Shown piece after piece: positions 23,650 through 35,031 of a stretch of 64,000 nucleotides of DNA; within the stretch, counting starts at the first letter, position 1, and each line of letters begins with the position of its first letter. The notes beneath the pieces were generated by a model that did no database searches, was not told the origin of the DNA, and saw nothing but the letters and a program-made list of their open reading frames with translations. This DNA comes from Seriola aureovittata (lineage: Eukaryota; Chordata; Actinopteri; Carangiformes; Carangidae). Where the stretch lies: assembly GCF_021018895.1 (NCBI RefSeq), contig NC_079368.1:863501-927500 (forward strand), read 5' to 3'. The translations under genes were made by a program, and so were the position numbers.

Positions 23650-24772
23650 TTTTTCAGAGGACAGAAGCTCTGAAGTAGAAATCATGAATAAATTCAGCTG
23701 TTTTTTGGAACCAAATGAAGGAAATTTGTTTTTTATATGATGATATGTTTTTTTATATATTGCCGTTTGCCACTTTGATGTCACTTTAACTGCAAGAGAT
23801 TAAAACTCATTAAAAAACGAATTCACTAATTGAAATGAATTTGAAACACATATATATCCCGAACATTTTATAACATTTCTTTCATCCCGGTTCGTCCCGG
23901 GTTGGGACCGTGGAGGTCCAGGCCCGGGCTGTGCGCCCCCCTACCTGTAGTAGTCCTCCTTGCAGTAGATGCTGCCGTCCTTGCTGAAGCAGGTGAGCTC
24001 AGACTCCAGGTTCAGTTTGCACTCGCAGCACTTGAGGCAGCGCATGTGCCACTGCTTGTCCACGGCCAGCAGGTAGTAGCGGTCCGCGATCTTCCTGCCG
24101 CAGCCCGCGCACAGGGCCACGCGCTCGCTGGTCATACACGGCATAGACTGCGGAGAGAGGCAGGAGGACACGGCGTCAAATAAAACGAATTAAAGGGAAA
24201 GGATTTAGCAGAACATCGTGAAAGACTGACGTTAAATCAACACAAGAGGGAGAGACCGAGTCTGTTCGCTTTTTATTCTCACACTGAGGAGCGCAGCTGC
24301 TGTCAGACAGAGGAATATTTCTTATTATTTAGAATATATCTCAATGGTGAATTATTTTCGTTGGAATAAATATATATAACGATATTAAAATACATATGTG
24401 GGTTAAAATTGAAATTCAATGAGAAAAGGTCAAACAAACTCTCCTGTACTCCTCTGTGAGAAATGTTACAGGAATATTTTAGGAAATGAGGTCTTTAGGT
24501 TAAAAACACAGGCAGACGCTCTACTGTGAATAATATGAATCACAATGAGAAATTATATTTGGCTCTTATGGCCATTATTATAATATTAATATTTCTGACA
24601 GTGTCTCCACACTAACAGAAAAACAGCAGCAATTTTACACTTATTAACTATTAACTTCTATTTAAACTGAGTGTAGAAATATTGTCATTTTTGGTGGAGG
24701 AGTTTGTGCGATTAATTTCTCATAATAATTATAATTATAATTATTATAAATATTGGGCTTATAATAATGCGT

Positions 24773-24806
<34 letters not shown>

Positions 24807-25683
24807 TAGAGAGATACAAGAATAAGAGGCTAAATAAAGGCTTATGACACAAGACTGTCATTCAGTGTTATTTTCGAGAGGCCTCCAAAATAGACACACG
24901 TGCACGCACACATGCACATATAATAATAATAATTACTATTATTATTATTATTATTACAATAATAATAATAATTTGCTAATAAAGATGGAAGCTGAATTAA
25001 TATGAATAATTTTCTTCCTATAGTTTGACTGTATCGCATTTAAAATCACTGCTGACATTTCTCATAAACGCATTTTTATTTTATTGAAGTGTAATTATAG
25101 AATGTAATTATTCTGTTGCAGGAATAATAGGGATAAATAATTGCAGTTTGTGTGTAAAATTTATTTCATTTCTGTTTATGAATCACACAGACGCGCTGTG
25201 TTCACACTGTTTAACGCGTTGTTTAAAGCTTTAAGGAAAACGATGCATTTTAAGGACGAATGTGTTTTTTTCTTGTTTCTTAATAAACTGCAGCAGCTCG
25301 TTCAGCTCAGCTCCGTTTGACCGGAGCTGAGCTGAAGTTCAGTGGCAGAGAAATGTCAGTGGTCAGGCCTTTTTGTAGGAAGTTTGTGCGTCTGGTGCGT
25401 TTGAAGACAACTCAGCAATAAGTTGAGACACTTATTGGAGACTTTTCTTTCTGTGTGAGAGTAATACGCGTTCAGAGCTCGGAGCGGTGTGAGTGTCACA
25501 TGTTTCAGGCTGCCATGCTTCCTGCACAAACAAGCCGAGAGGGCCAACATGAGTCTCTCCTACCGTCTCTGATTCCCCCATATCGATGGCTGAGCTGATG
25601 GCCGCTGACTCGTTCTTTCCTCTCCGGTCCATTTCTTCCACCACGCCGTGCACCTCGCCTCCAGGGAGGCCATGGAAAAGCAT
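16985..25683 (-). CDS. lhx2: LIM-homeodomain transcription factor LHX2 (five coding exons)
   Basis: LHX2 is a nuclear DNA-binding regulator of forebrain, eye and limb development. It binds TAATTA-type sites and works with LDB cofactors. The coding exons, in transcript order, are 25564-25683, 23945-24147, 22791-23161, 20158-20363 and 16985-17275. They total 1191 nt, or 396 residues plus stop, and every junction is GT/AG with phases that fit. LIM1 spans about residues 53-105, LIM2 about 115-168, a basic GRPRKRK stretch follows near 213-220, and the homeodomain covers about 255-313. The C-terminus ends SPSQTTLTSLF. LHX2 is preferred to the paralogue LHX9 because of the start (MLFHGLPGGEVHGV) and the SGPASEISNASMSPSSTPTT tail. 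Teleosts keep lhx2a and lhx2b, and I cannot say which this is. The start chosen is the MLFH methionine; an in-frame ATG lies 22 codons upstream. Confidence 0.97.
17276..20157 (-). other. lhx2: lhx2 intron 4
   Basis: This 2.9-kb intron splits homeodomain helix 3. It holds moderately AT-rich unique sequence, a C10 tract near 18751 and T-rich stretches at 19530-19850. No exon or mobile element was recognised. Confidence 0.85.
20158..20363 (-). CDS. lhx2: lhx2 coding exon 4 (first part of homeodomain)
   Basis: The acceptor CCGCAG is followed by CG CTG AGC, completing Ala232 and then Leu233. The exon encodes 68 codons, 233-300, from LSCNENDGESMDRD through KTKRMRTSFKHHQLRTMKSY to TKRVLQ. It ends in phase 0 before GTAACC. 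The intron falls inside homeodomain helix 3, between Gln and Val of LQ/VWFQN, a position I recall for LHX2/LHX9 genes. Confidence 0.97.
20939..20992. repeat. (CA)n microsatellite in lhx2 intron 3
   Basis: CA array with two CACTCA interruptions. Confidence 0.95.
21932..22018. repeat. (TG)n followed by G-runs in lhx2 intron 3
   Basis: About 45 bp of TG runs into GGGGTTGGGGGTGTGGGGTG and further G-runs. On the plus strand this satisfies the four-G-tract pattern of a G-quadruplex. The plus strand is the template strand for lhx2. Confidence 0.93.
22791..23161 (-). CDS. lhx2: lhx2 coding exon 3 (LIM domain 2 and basic linker)
   Basis: The acceptor is TCCGCAG. The first base completes Arg108 and the exon then reads RFSVQRCARCHLGISASEMV. 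LIM2 runs from Cys115 to about residue 168. The linker lacks the poly-alanine run of mammalian LHX2 and reads HADVVPHKGLGPANTLGLSY instead. A basic VQKGRPRKRKSPGPG segment, probably nuclear-localising, precedes the donor at GCAG/GTGAGA, which leaves phase 1. Part of this exon is GC-rich, unlike the AT-rich introns around it. Confidence 0.96.
23443..23508. repeat. (TG)n followed by G-runs in lhx2 intron 2
   Basis: TG repeat followed by G9 and then GGGGTGGGGTGGGGGG-type sequence on the plus strand, the same arrangement as in intron 3. Confidence 0.93.
23593..23648. repeat. (TA)n microsatellite in lhx2 intron 2
   Basis: TA dinucleotide array of about 56 bp. Confidence 0.97.
23945..24147 (-). 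CDS. lhx2: lhx2 coding exon 2 (LIM domain 1)
   Basis: The acceptor ends CCGCAG and the exon begins TCT ATG CCG. It encodes residues 41-107 plus two bases of Arg108, and ends at TACAG before the donor GTAGGG. LIM1 zinc ligands are visible from CAGC through WHMRCLKCCEC to YCKEDYY. Compared with the family as I recall it (CGGKISDRYY), this copy reads CGRKIADRYY. Two non-ligand positions differ next to the first zinc finger. Confidence 0.95.
24148..25563 (-). other. lhx2: lhx2 intron 1
   Basis: This 1.4-kb intron is very AT-rich, with a TAA trinucleotide array at 24773-24806 and mirrored TAA/TTA runs around 24920-24970. No coding or mobile element signal was seen. Confidence 0.85.
24773..24806. 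repeat. (TAA)n microsatellite in lhx2 intron 1
   Basis: Trinucleotide array of about eleven units. Confidence 0.95.
25564..25683 (-). CDS. lhx2: lhx2 coding exon 1
   Basis: This exon encodes residues 1-40, from MLFHGLPGGEVHGVVEEMDR to IDMGESET. It ends in phase 0 at ACG followed by the donor GTAGGA. The reading frame stays open upstream to an in-frame ATG near 25746. The MLFH start is preferred because LHX2 and LHX9 proteins share an MLFH(S/G) segment, and in LHX2 it is the N-terminus. Confidence 0.93.
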
Positions 25684-26970
25684 CGTTGCCGCAGAGGGGA
25701 GGATATTGTAACTGTTCTCTTCGGATCTGAGAGCCAAGATGTCCATCAGAGAAGAATGCCCTGCGCACTGACGCCGCTCGAAATTCTGCTTTTTTTCTGC
25801 TTTTCCTTTTTTGCCGTGGTAAGTGAAAAATCCAGATCAGGGAGGAAAAAATATGAGGGAAAAATTGGACACGTGTTCTCCACACTACGTCTCATCTGCC
25901 AATGGTAACCGCCATCCGAATCTCTGCTGCTCTCATTATTAATAAGCTATGATTAATTCATAAATAAGCGCTTCTCTTATGGAAGAGATTTTCTCTCAGG
26001 TGCGGTTTTATTTTATTTTATTTTACTGCTTTTACCTGCTGCTCTATCTATATTTTCTTTTCCATTTACGCAGAATAAACATACCAACTATGGAAGCTCC
26101 TGCTGCTGGGAGTCAGAGCCGGAGCCTCCTCCTCGCCGGGAGTGATATTGAAGAATTTCGACAGTAAACAAGGCACTGGCAGCGGCTCCCCTTTTTTCTG
26201 CAGAACAGTAAAGTAACTCTTTATAAGTGGCGTTGCCAGAGCTTGGCGGCGGCCTGCTACTGCATCACAGCCAGACAAATAAAAAAATTATATTTCCAAA
26301 AAAGCTGACAGGAGCCTGAGAAAGGCTTCCTCCCTCCTCCGGGTCGAACAGTCCGAGTTGATGCTCACAGCAACTCAAACTACTTCAGCTTTGCACAGAC
26401 AAAACAGAAGAATGAAAAAAGCGCAGGTTTTGCTTTATAAAATCCGGAAGAAGCAGTTTCCCTTCGCAGCAGTCTGTGACATGAATGTTTGGTCTGTCGT
26501 GGAGGAGGCCGCACACACGTCCGGACAGTGGAAGAGGAGGAGTTGGCTTCACTTTGACTGATGATAGGCGAGTGTTAGCTGGCCCCCCAAAACCGTTCCT
26601 CCTTCTCAAGTCCCGGTTGGACTCTCCGCTCCTTATCAACGGGGCCCTGTTGCGTCACGACGCACCATTTATGTTCATTGGCTGTTCCGCCGTCACCGAA
26701 CTGTTTGGTTATATTTTTACCGACCGCTCTGAAAAATCAGCAGCTCCTTCTGCCTCCGTTACGCACGGACCACCGGGCCACCGTCCGTACCCCCTTCAGC
26801 CGCCCCGTCTGTCCGGAGCTGCGGTTTGAAAGGTCAGTTCGAAAGACAGAGAAGAAGAAGACGGGCTAAGGGCCTCTCAGGTGCTGGAGCTGTGTGCGCG
26901 CGCCGAGCAGGTCCACTGGGACCTGGACTCCAGTGACGCACAGAGAGGGTTCCACACTGCTGCTGCTCCC
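25684..26970 (-). promoter_or_regulatory. lhx2: CpG-rich 5' flank of lhx2, probable promoter and 5' UTR
   Basis: CpG density is clearly higher from about 26480 to 26960 than in the flanking AT-rich DNA, as expected for a CpG-island-type developmental promoter. A CCAAT box on the lhx2 strand lies near 26686-26690 and another CCAAT-containing segment near 25899-25903. The transcription start cannot be placed. Open frames here, such as 114 codons on the plus strand at 26485-26829, are explained by GC content. The divergently oriented dennd1a makes a shared promoter possible, but no dennd1a first exon was recognised. Confidence 0.5.
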
Positions 26971-28469
26971 AGCCTCTCCATGACACCACAGCGCTCTGCG
27001 CACAGACCCTGAGAGCTGCACAACAAGTCTGAAAAATAAAGTACCACACAGCTCTTCATTCTTTAATCCATATTTTTTTTTAAATTTGATTTAAAAAACA
27101 AATTTTAATGTGAAATAAACAAAAACAATTTGTCTGTTCACTTCTCAACAACTACACCCACAACGGTCACATCTGGTCTGTGGTGTCCTTCACCTGAAGA
27201 ACTCACGTAAAGTACTTTTTTCATAAAAAAAATAAAATATAAGATGTCTTAAATGTCACAGGTCAGTGTCACATTTTAAAGAGATTTTAAAACCAAACCA
27301 AGGAAACAACGCGAGACTATCAGGTTCCAAAACTGCCACTAAATGAACTTTAGAGGAAAGTGTGTTTTATTTTTTAAAACTTTGTGTCAATTACGTAAAA
27401 AAAGTCATTTCGGCGCCGCTGACTGTTCTCCATCCTTTTTTTTTTAAACAATGTTCTGGCTTCACGTCCTGATCTCCAGCTCCAGAGTTGTGTCTCCACC
27501 ACAGTTTGGTTCAGCTGCAAAGTGAAGCTTGAACTGATCCCGGATCCGCTCGTTTCATAATTAGCTCTCTGCTCTTAATTGGGAAGGGGGCTGGGGAGGT
27601 GGAATGGGAAGTGGACTTTGTCATCAGAGGACGTGTTTGAGGACCGGAGGAGAAGGTTTGATCTCTCTCACAAAAGACGGTGGTTACAGCGGAGTGAGAG
27701 AGAATGACACGTTATCACATCAGCTCTGTTTGAAGACTCAGTCCAGTTAGTGAAATGATTAGAGGAGGACTCCATCCCGCCATGCAGCCTCCTCACTTCC
27801 TGGATTATTTCAAATTATAACAACAATATTTTAGCTGCAGATTTACGCGCTAAAACATCAATTTACATGTTTCGGTTTCCTTGATATTTATAACACCCAC
27901 CCCCCCACCCCCCCGCTCCCCACACGCAAAACAGTCCGCATTTAGGCTATTGTGAAATTTTATTGCACAAATATGATGTTAAGCTCCTAAATCCTTATGC
28001 AAATCACCCCTCTGTAATACCCTTAATTGAATACATGCATATTTATCATCCGCGCTCTCTAGCTGCTATAAGGCTGGGTTTATACATTAAACATAGCGAC
28101 AGCGGGCATGTCTGCGGGCGTGTGTGAAATATGATATTAGGCGGTAATGTAAGATTAAGGAAAACACATCAGTTTGTATCTGTTTGTATCAAATGCAGGT
28201 TCCTGTGTTTGGATTGAAGTCAGTGGTCAGGAGGAAGAATTTAGAGGAGATCCATGTAAACGTCTGGACTGGGCTATATGATGGAATATCCTCAGTAATG
28301 TGTGTCCACACCATTCACAGCAGAGCGGGAGAAAAGTCATAATATGATAATTAACAACAGTATCAAGCGTGTGAAGGCAGAACTGGATAAAACAGTCCAA
28401 TATTTAATTCATCTATGGTACATTTATTTAAAAAGGTAAAACTGAATTAATTACAGCTCATCTTGTTAA

Positions 28470-28509
<40 letters not shown>

Positions 28510-28521
28510 TGTCTCTCTCTT

Positions 28522-28558
<37 letters not shown>

Positions 28559-28566
28559 TACACACA
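28470..28566. repeat. (CT)n/(CA)n compound microsatellite
   Basis: About 70 bp of CT repeat with GTCT interruptions runs directly into a CA repeat. Confidence 0.96.
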
Positions 28567-29846
28567 TTCACACTAATTTTTCTTTCTGACACAGGGCCAG
28601 CAGCACTGGGAGATAAAGAGGAGGAACTGAAGAGCCAAAACTATCACCAACACTCACCAGTCTGTGTCATTAGAAAAAACACCTTCCATTAGTGTGGTGA
28701 TGTTCAGCAGAATAACTCTAAATAAAAATGTTAAAGCTGAACCAGCTGATTTCACTAAACATTTTAAAACAAATGCTAATGATGAAACAAGGAGCAAGCA
28801 CTTCCTGTACAGGCCTGCTCTGACTGAAAAATATTTAAAATGAACAATTTTACTTTTGGTTTTTAATTTGGTGACATTCTTTTATTTTGTAAACGTTGCA
28901 GGAGGTTTGAACAACATGATGATGATGAAGCTAGAAGTGATGACATTTATATCACTTTACTGTTTTATGGGGATGTTTTATTTTATACGTGTTTTGCATA
29001 AATGTGAGTAAATATCTGAATCAGTTGTTTTTTTAAACATTGCTCTTTGTCAATTTCAAAAAAAGACTATATCATGACATCATCACCAGGGCTGTAACTT
29101 TGGAAGTACTGAGGTAATGAATCTAAGTCCCCGCTGATGCCCCCCATCCCAAAGACAAGATTGACCAGATACCAACAATAAAATAATTACATACATTCTT
29201 AGTAAGTTTTTTTTGCCTGAGATGAATGTGTCAAATCCAACTCCACTCCACCACGAGGAAAAACCAGTGTTCTGTTCATATATTTATTGATCTAAATATA
29301 ATGAGTGAAACCATCATCACATATCCACCATGTGTAGAAAGTAAACTCTCATCATACTATACTAGAATTCCTAATGAAGACACATGAGGTCAGTGTCCTG
29401 GACGATTGCGAGTGCTAAATGTGGATTACTATATAAAATTACACAGGATGGAGTGTTTTATAGGTTTCAGCAGCTCCTGGTTCACATGATGTGGCCATTG
29501 TCAAATATTAATTCCTGATATCTAAATGAGCTGAATTTGAACAGTTTCAGCAACTTTTCTAGTCTGAAGGTGAAAAAAGTCAGAAAATAAGAGTTTGAAG
29601 ACAATAAAATGCTAAAGACTAATGAGAGTGTTTTAGGTTAACGGTTCTGGTTTAATCATGTCGGCCTTTACTGACAGAACAATTGAATATATAATGGAGA
29701 TTTATAATAAAAGCATCAGGCTGGTGTTAGTGTAAAGCTGTTGTTTAATTGGGTAAATGCAACAAGTTTAGAGAGCACTAATCCTAATAAGCTCCATGGA
29801 ACTAATAAACTAACAGTGTGCAGCTAACTTCAACACCTTGTTGAAA

Positions 29847-29849
<3 letters not shown>

Positions 29850-29889
<40 letters not shown>
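29850..29889. repeat. (GT)n microsatellite
   Basis: GT array of about 40 bp followed by GGGGGTGG. Confidence 0.96.
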
Positions 29890-29890
<1 letters not shown>

Positions 29891-30439
29891 GGGGGTGGTG
29901 TTGCTGCTTGTCGACGACTAAGATGCTGATGCAGCTCCACTGATTACTCCTTGTCCCATAATGATTTCCAAACGGGGCAGCCATCAATAACACAAATCTG
30001 CATTTCTCAGGAAAACATCACCTCGTCAGGCTCCTGGCATCTTTTTGATCTCCTTTTTTTTAATTGTATTCAGCATAAAGGTGGGGAGGGGGGTGCGGGG
30101 TGCGTGGCTTTAATGGGATGCTGCTGTGGAAGTGGGGAGTGGGTTACACACTCTCTGAGGAGAGCTCGGCTGTAATTAAGAAAAAGGGGGAACAAAGCAG
30201 AGGAGAGTAAAAACACATGAAAAGGGAGGAAGCGGATCATCTAATCACTGAACGTGCACCGTCCACGCATCCACGTCGCCTGTGTACAGTCGCTTTTTAA
30301 TGCGGGAGGAATCACACAGGAGCATAAATACAGAGCAGCACACCTGAGCCTCCACTGCTTCTTATTGTGTGCACACCAGCTATAATGGAAGCATCACATC
30401 CACTCTCATCTAAACTAATACTACTTTCATCTTGACCAG

Positions 30440-30915
30440 TAATATATGTACATGTAGTGAATTTCCATATATGACATATGTACATATGAAGTAAAATCAT
30501 ATATGTATATATATGTATATATGTATGAATTACATATTGAACCAATTTCATACATTGACATGTACTGTATGTGTAGCTAATACAAACATGTATGTTTATT
30601 CTTATATTGTAGATATATGTTACATAAATATATATCCATCCTAAAGCCTGTCAGTATATGTTGATGGTATATATAAGTATAAGTATAAAAGATAGACATG
30701 TATATTTAAATTTAATAAGAAATTAATAAGAAAATCATATGTAAACATTGTATTTTCATGTTTTAAGTATGTTGTTTTGATAAAATTGTATTTGGATATG
30801 TCATATATAAACTTATATCTTCATATATCCAGAGGATGTATATATGTGATAATAATACATCCCCATATGACATATATAACAACATTACTCTTGATACAGG
30901 GACATAGACAGGGGA
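30440..30915. repeat. AT-rich dispersed repeat, copy 1
   Basis: It shares GAATTTCCATA..ATATGTACATAT at its left and CATATA..AACATNACTCTTG..TAGGGACA-type sequence at its right with the copy at 44150-44893. ATATGT/ACATAT words dominate throughout. The class was not determined. Confidence 0.65.
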
Positions 30916-31352
30916 CAGGGTCATATATTTGCCTTGGCAATGTTTGATACCTGTTTTATATATATTGTTTTATCCCTAATTATTGTTTTTACATATTTGA
31001 ATGCCTCTTTTCACTGTCAGATCTTTTTGCATAATGTTGATATGAGATGTTTTTTTATTTATGCTGTTCTACACTTTCTATTCTGCTCAGATTCTCTGGA
31101 CATTTCTTTTTCCTGTTTTATTTTCATCTAAAGTACTTTGTAGCTTTGTAAGATAGAGCTATATGAATAACCTTAATATTATTATTACACTAAATTTCTC
31201 TATGGGTGAAGACAGTAGTGGGACATGATGATAGAGATGAACAACATGGTTTTCACACTTGGTTTTTATGTGTTTCTCTTGTGAAATACTGATTAGCTTC
31301 TTAATGTGAGAAGGGAAAGTCCCTCTTTGTTTTATAGATGTATGCAAACAGT

Positions 31353-31524
31353 CTAGTATTGTACTAGTGTAGTAGTGGAGTAGTGTAGTAGTGGAGTGGT
31401 GTAGTAATGGAGTAGTGGAGTAGTGTAGTATTGTGGTAGTGTAATAGTGTGGTAGTGTAGTAGTGTAGTAATGGAGTAGTGGAGTAGTGTAGTAATGGAG
31501 TAGTGGAGTAGTGGAGTAGTGTAG
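31353..31524. repeat. GTAGTAGTGGA minisatellite
   Basis: About 170 bp of imperfect GTAGTAGTGGAGTAGT-type units, variants of an 8-bp GTGTAGTA/GTGGAGTA word. Minus-strand open frames of 117 and 183 codons are products of this array (Leu-His-Tyr-Thr-Thr repeats) and are not genes. Confidence 0.95.
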
Positions 31525-32999
31525 GACACAAAGCCACAAAACTCTATACAAACACTGCTCGGCAGTAATGAGCCAGACTGAATCCAGATCAGTTTCGTTG
31601 CTTTGTTTCCTGTCTTCCCGCTCTTGCAGGAAGTAACCTGGAGAACGTGAGAAGAGGAGGGGCAGGAAGTGAAGGAGAGGAGAGATAATTGGGACACTTG
31701 CAGCATCCATACACCCTCTTATATGTTAATTAAAAAATGATGCAGAAACAGCAGATACAACCTTCTGCCTTCACCATACACATATTTAACATGTGACGCT
31801 CTCTTTAAGTTTCTACGTCAGTTTGAAGAAATGCTTTCTGAGCAATTTATGTGTTTAGGATGCTGTTGTGTTTCATCAATGATTTAGGAAAGAGGAAGCT
31901 TAGGGAAGGAATAAGGAAGTATCTTAAAGTTAGCTCCACAGAAACTTCAGTAACTGAAGGTAAGAGATGTCACAGTATCGTATCGCTTGATTGACACGAT
32001 TTGACTGAGAGGATATAAAAATACACAGCAGACAGTGATGCAGAGGAAGCACCACCGTAATGACCCGTCCAAAAAATTACATTAATGTCAGGAGGAGGAG
32101 GAGAGTGAACGTAGGAGGGAAGCAGTAAGGAACGTTAAACCAACTTGATGCTTCTTTATTCTCCACCTTTCAGCTACAACATGCTCCACGAGTCAGAGCT
32201 TACACTGAGGCAGCATATGTTCACACTGGCATGGTGCTGGAGGAAACAGAAACAGACTTCATGTTCCAGATCTGTGTGGATATACACTCGATGCACACAC
32301 AAAATATGAAGGTATTCATGACCAGAAAGAGTCTTAGATGTTATTTAGATTAAAAATGTTCAAGATCATGTGCAGTTTTTAGGAAAATGTGGTAAAAGGC
32401 TCTGAAAATATTCTGAAAAATATTACTTCATTTTGAACCAAATGTCCATTATAAAGATGACATAAAGAAGAGCTATAAAAAGCGAGTTTGTTATTTGTTA
32501 TTTAGTATTTGTTTTCAGTTTTTGTTATTAGTATTTGTTGGTATTTGTGTCTCAGAATTTAGATTTGAAACAATGTGGGTTAAAGGTCAACAAATAAATC
32601 ACAGTACCCTGCAACCAAATGATGACTGATGAATTTCTCACTTTCATTAAAGTGGTTAACTAATATTTGGAGGTCTCTGTCTATAGTACAAAAAGTGCCA
32701 TTCACTTGTCAATGGGCAAATTATTAAATGATTAACATGAAATCAAATAATTTTGCTGCAGCCAGTGTGTGCATATATTCATATTCTATGCTTTTTTTGA
32801 AAAAATATTCATTTAATTTTTCATGTTCTTTTTTGTATCATGTTTTTTCCTTTATTTGAACATGAGCACAAAAGCTGCTTCACCAGAATCACACAGAGGA
32901 TGTGGCAGTTACAGGACAGCTCTCATCCAGTCTATCAAACAAGTCCAATATTGTCTGACCTGATCTGCTTCAACAGATTCTGAAAATGATGATGATGTA

Positions 33000-33346
33000 G
33001 AGTGGCTTCAGAAAGTCTTCAGACCCCTTTGCTTTTTTATTTGTGTTGTAGAATTAATTATAAATGATCATCAGTCCATACTCAATAATCCTTAATGACA
33101 AAGTGGAAACATGTTCTTAGAAATCTTTTGCAAATTTATTAAAAATCAAAAACTAAAATCTTTTCTTTATGAAAGTATTCAGACCCTTTGCTGTGGGTCC
33201 GACCTGTGGTCAGCTGCTTTCTGTCTGTTTTAATGACTGGAGTCCAGCTGTGGTGAACTGACTGACTGGATGTAGTTTAGAAAAGACACACATCTGTTTA
33301 TATAAGGTCCCACAGTGCATGTCAGGACGTAAACCAAACCATGAAG
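33000..33346 (+). mobile_element. Tc1/mariner terminal fragment
   Basis: A TA at 32998-32999 precedes GAGTGGCTTCAGAAAGTCTT, which resembles the CAGTGGCTTCAGAAAGTATT terminus of a common fish Tc1 family. Further matches are AATGACAAAGTGGAAACATG, TTTTGCAAATTTATTAAAAA, the internal repeat AAGTATTCAGACCCTTTGC and TATATAAGGTCCCACAGTGC. The copy ends before the transposase region, so it is one end only. Confidence 0.88.
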
Positions 33347-34997
33347 ATACATGTATTAGGATGCAAATGTGTTTATTTTACCTTGAATTAAACATGACAT
33401 GAAAATAATGTCTGAAATAATCAACCTCTAAATAAAGGAGCTCAAGGTTGGAGTAGAACATAAATGGACAGAGGAGAGAGAAACAGTATATTGTCTGACC
33501 CCCGTTACATAAACTGTACATCTGATCTACATCTGAGTATTGTGCTTACTGACTTTTAATAGTATTTCAGTTACAGGCTCTGTGGTATGAAAAAAAACTA
33601 ACAAAAAGTGTCAGAGACTAAGAGAAACAGCCTTGTGTGTTAAATTGTTCTTTGTTTTTTTTCTTTTTATCTCTATAACCAAAACCATGAGGAGGTTTTT
33701 CCCTGACAACTCTTGTTTCCTGGATGGAGATAATCAATAATTAGCATTGTCCATTTGTCGTGTTTCTCACTGTGGAGTTGTGGTTCTGTTTTTCTGCGGG
33801 TTTTGTGCCGCACCATGCTCCCACCCCAGCCCCTGTCAATCAGCCCCAGACTGCAAGGATTAAAAAAGAAGCTCATTCTGCCACAGGAGCCCCTCTTTGG
33901 AGAGCAATTCTAAAACTTACATGCTTCTTATTTGTTGGGTCAAAGGTTAAATTGCTGACCCTCCCCTCTATTCCTCCCTCTCACCCTCCCCACCGTGAAC
34001 AAGCTGTACTCGGAGTCTTATATTTACATGGATTAGAGTCCTTTCACTCTGAAGAAAAGAGCTGGTTCACAGTCAAAGCCCGAGGAGCAGTCCATGCTGC
34101 CCGAGTGGCCACATTATTCACTGGCAGACAATGACCATATTGTAGTTATGTGGAAAGGGAGGGGGCAGGAGGAAAGAGAAATCCCCCCTTTGCCATGGCA
34201 AAGTCCTACACTTGTGCCACGGAGAGGGGAGGGCCGAGCCCCATCCGCTTTTTCAGGCAGAGCAAACAAAGCCTGCCTACTGTGAACAAGATGAAGATGT
34301 CAAAAGCTTTTAGGCAGGGGGGTGAGATGGGGTTTAGGGGATAAAACAACAAAACAAGTGAAAAGGTCTTTTCTCAAATGGATAAATCCTACTAAGTCTA
34401 CATTTCCACATCAGATTTACTCTCTCCTCTAACATCCTTTCTCCTCCCCCCCTCAATAACCTTTCCAAATCATACAAAATAGAAAAAGAGGGAAGGAAGT
34501 TTCACCTTAAGGAAAGAAACACAGCTCCTCCTCATATTGATGAAGAAATTCATGAAAACACATTTGAAAATATTTGAATGTTTACTGCAGAATTTTACAG
34601 TGAGCATCTGACAAAAAAACAGGTTTAAACTGACTCAAAATCCTGACTGTATAAATGAAAGCTTGAACTTCCTTGGTGTAGCCTGGTAAATAAAGACACT
34701 TTTCTGCATTATTCTGGCTGCATCAATGGCAGATTTAAGGATCTACACAACATCTCCCCAGCATGCACCTACGGCAGTGTGATGTCTCAGAGGACAGAAG
34801 CCCGAGGCGCTGTGGAGTAAATGACATAAAGAGGCCTGGTATACAGCCACAGCCAATTCACATGCAAATGGACAGCCTTGCACTGACTCTGATTAACTCC
34901 CTGTGAGTTCATAGTTTCCCTGTTAACAAAGATTTAGCCGCTTTTGAGTGAAGCGGTACATTAAGTGGGGAGAGAGAACTGGTGGCGAACCTTACAG

Positions 34998-35031
34998 TAA
35001 AGCCCCCACCCCACCCCACCCCACCCCCCGG
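34998..35031. repeat. (CCCCA)n tract
   Basis: Short array of CCCCA units. The minus strand has successive G4 tracts and fits a G-quadruplex pattern. Confidence 0.85.

Larger units (their letters stand above)
23162..23944 (-). other. lhx2: lhx2 intron 2
   Basis: This short 783-bp intron lies between the two LIM-domain exons. It contains a TG tract with G-runs (23443-23508) and an AT dinucleotide array (23593-23648), so much of it is simple sequence. Confidence 0.85.
26971..32999. other. Intergenic stretch upstream of lhx2
   Basis: It includes a complex unique block at about 27930-28160, a CT/CA array at 28470-28566, a TG tract at 29850-29889, an AT-rich dispersed repeat at 30440-30915 and a minisatellite at 31353-31524. 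No exon was recognised; in particular, nothing resembles the dennd1a first exons. Confidence 0.6.

Noticed and set aside
26485..26829. 114-codon plus-strand open frame in the CpG-rich region
   Set aside because: No family resemblance or splice context. CpG-rich DNA gives long open frames by chance.
31159..31710. 183-codon minus-strand open frame
   Set aside because: Its middle is Tyr-Thr-Thr-Pro-Leu-Leu-His repeats translated from the minisatellite, with no domain at either end.
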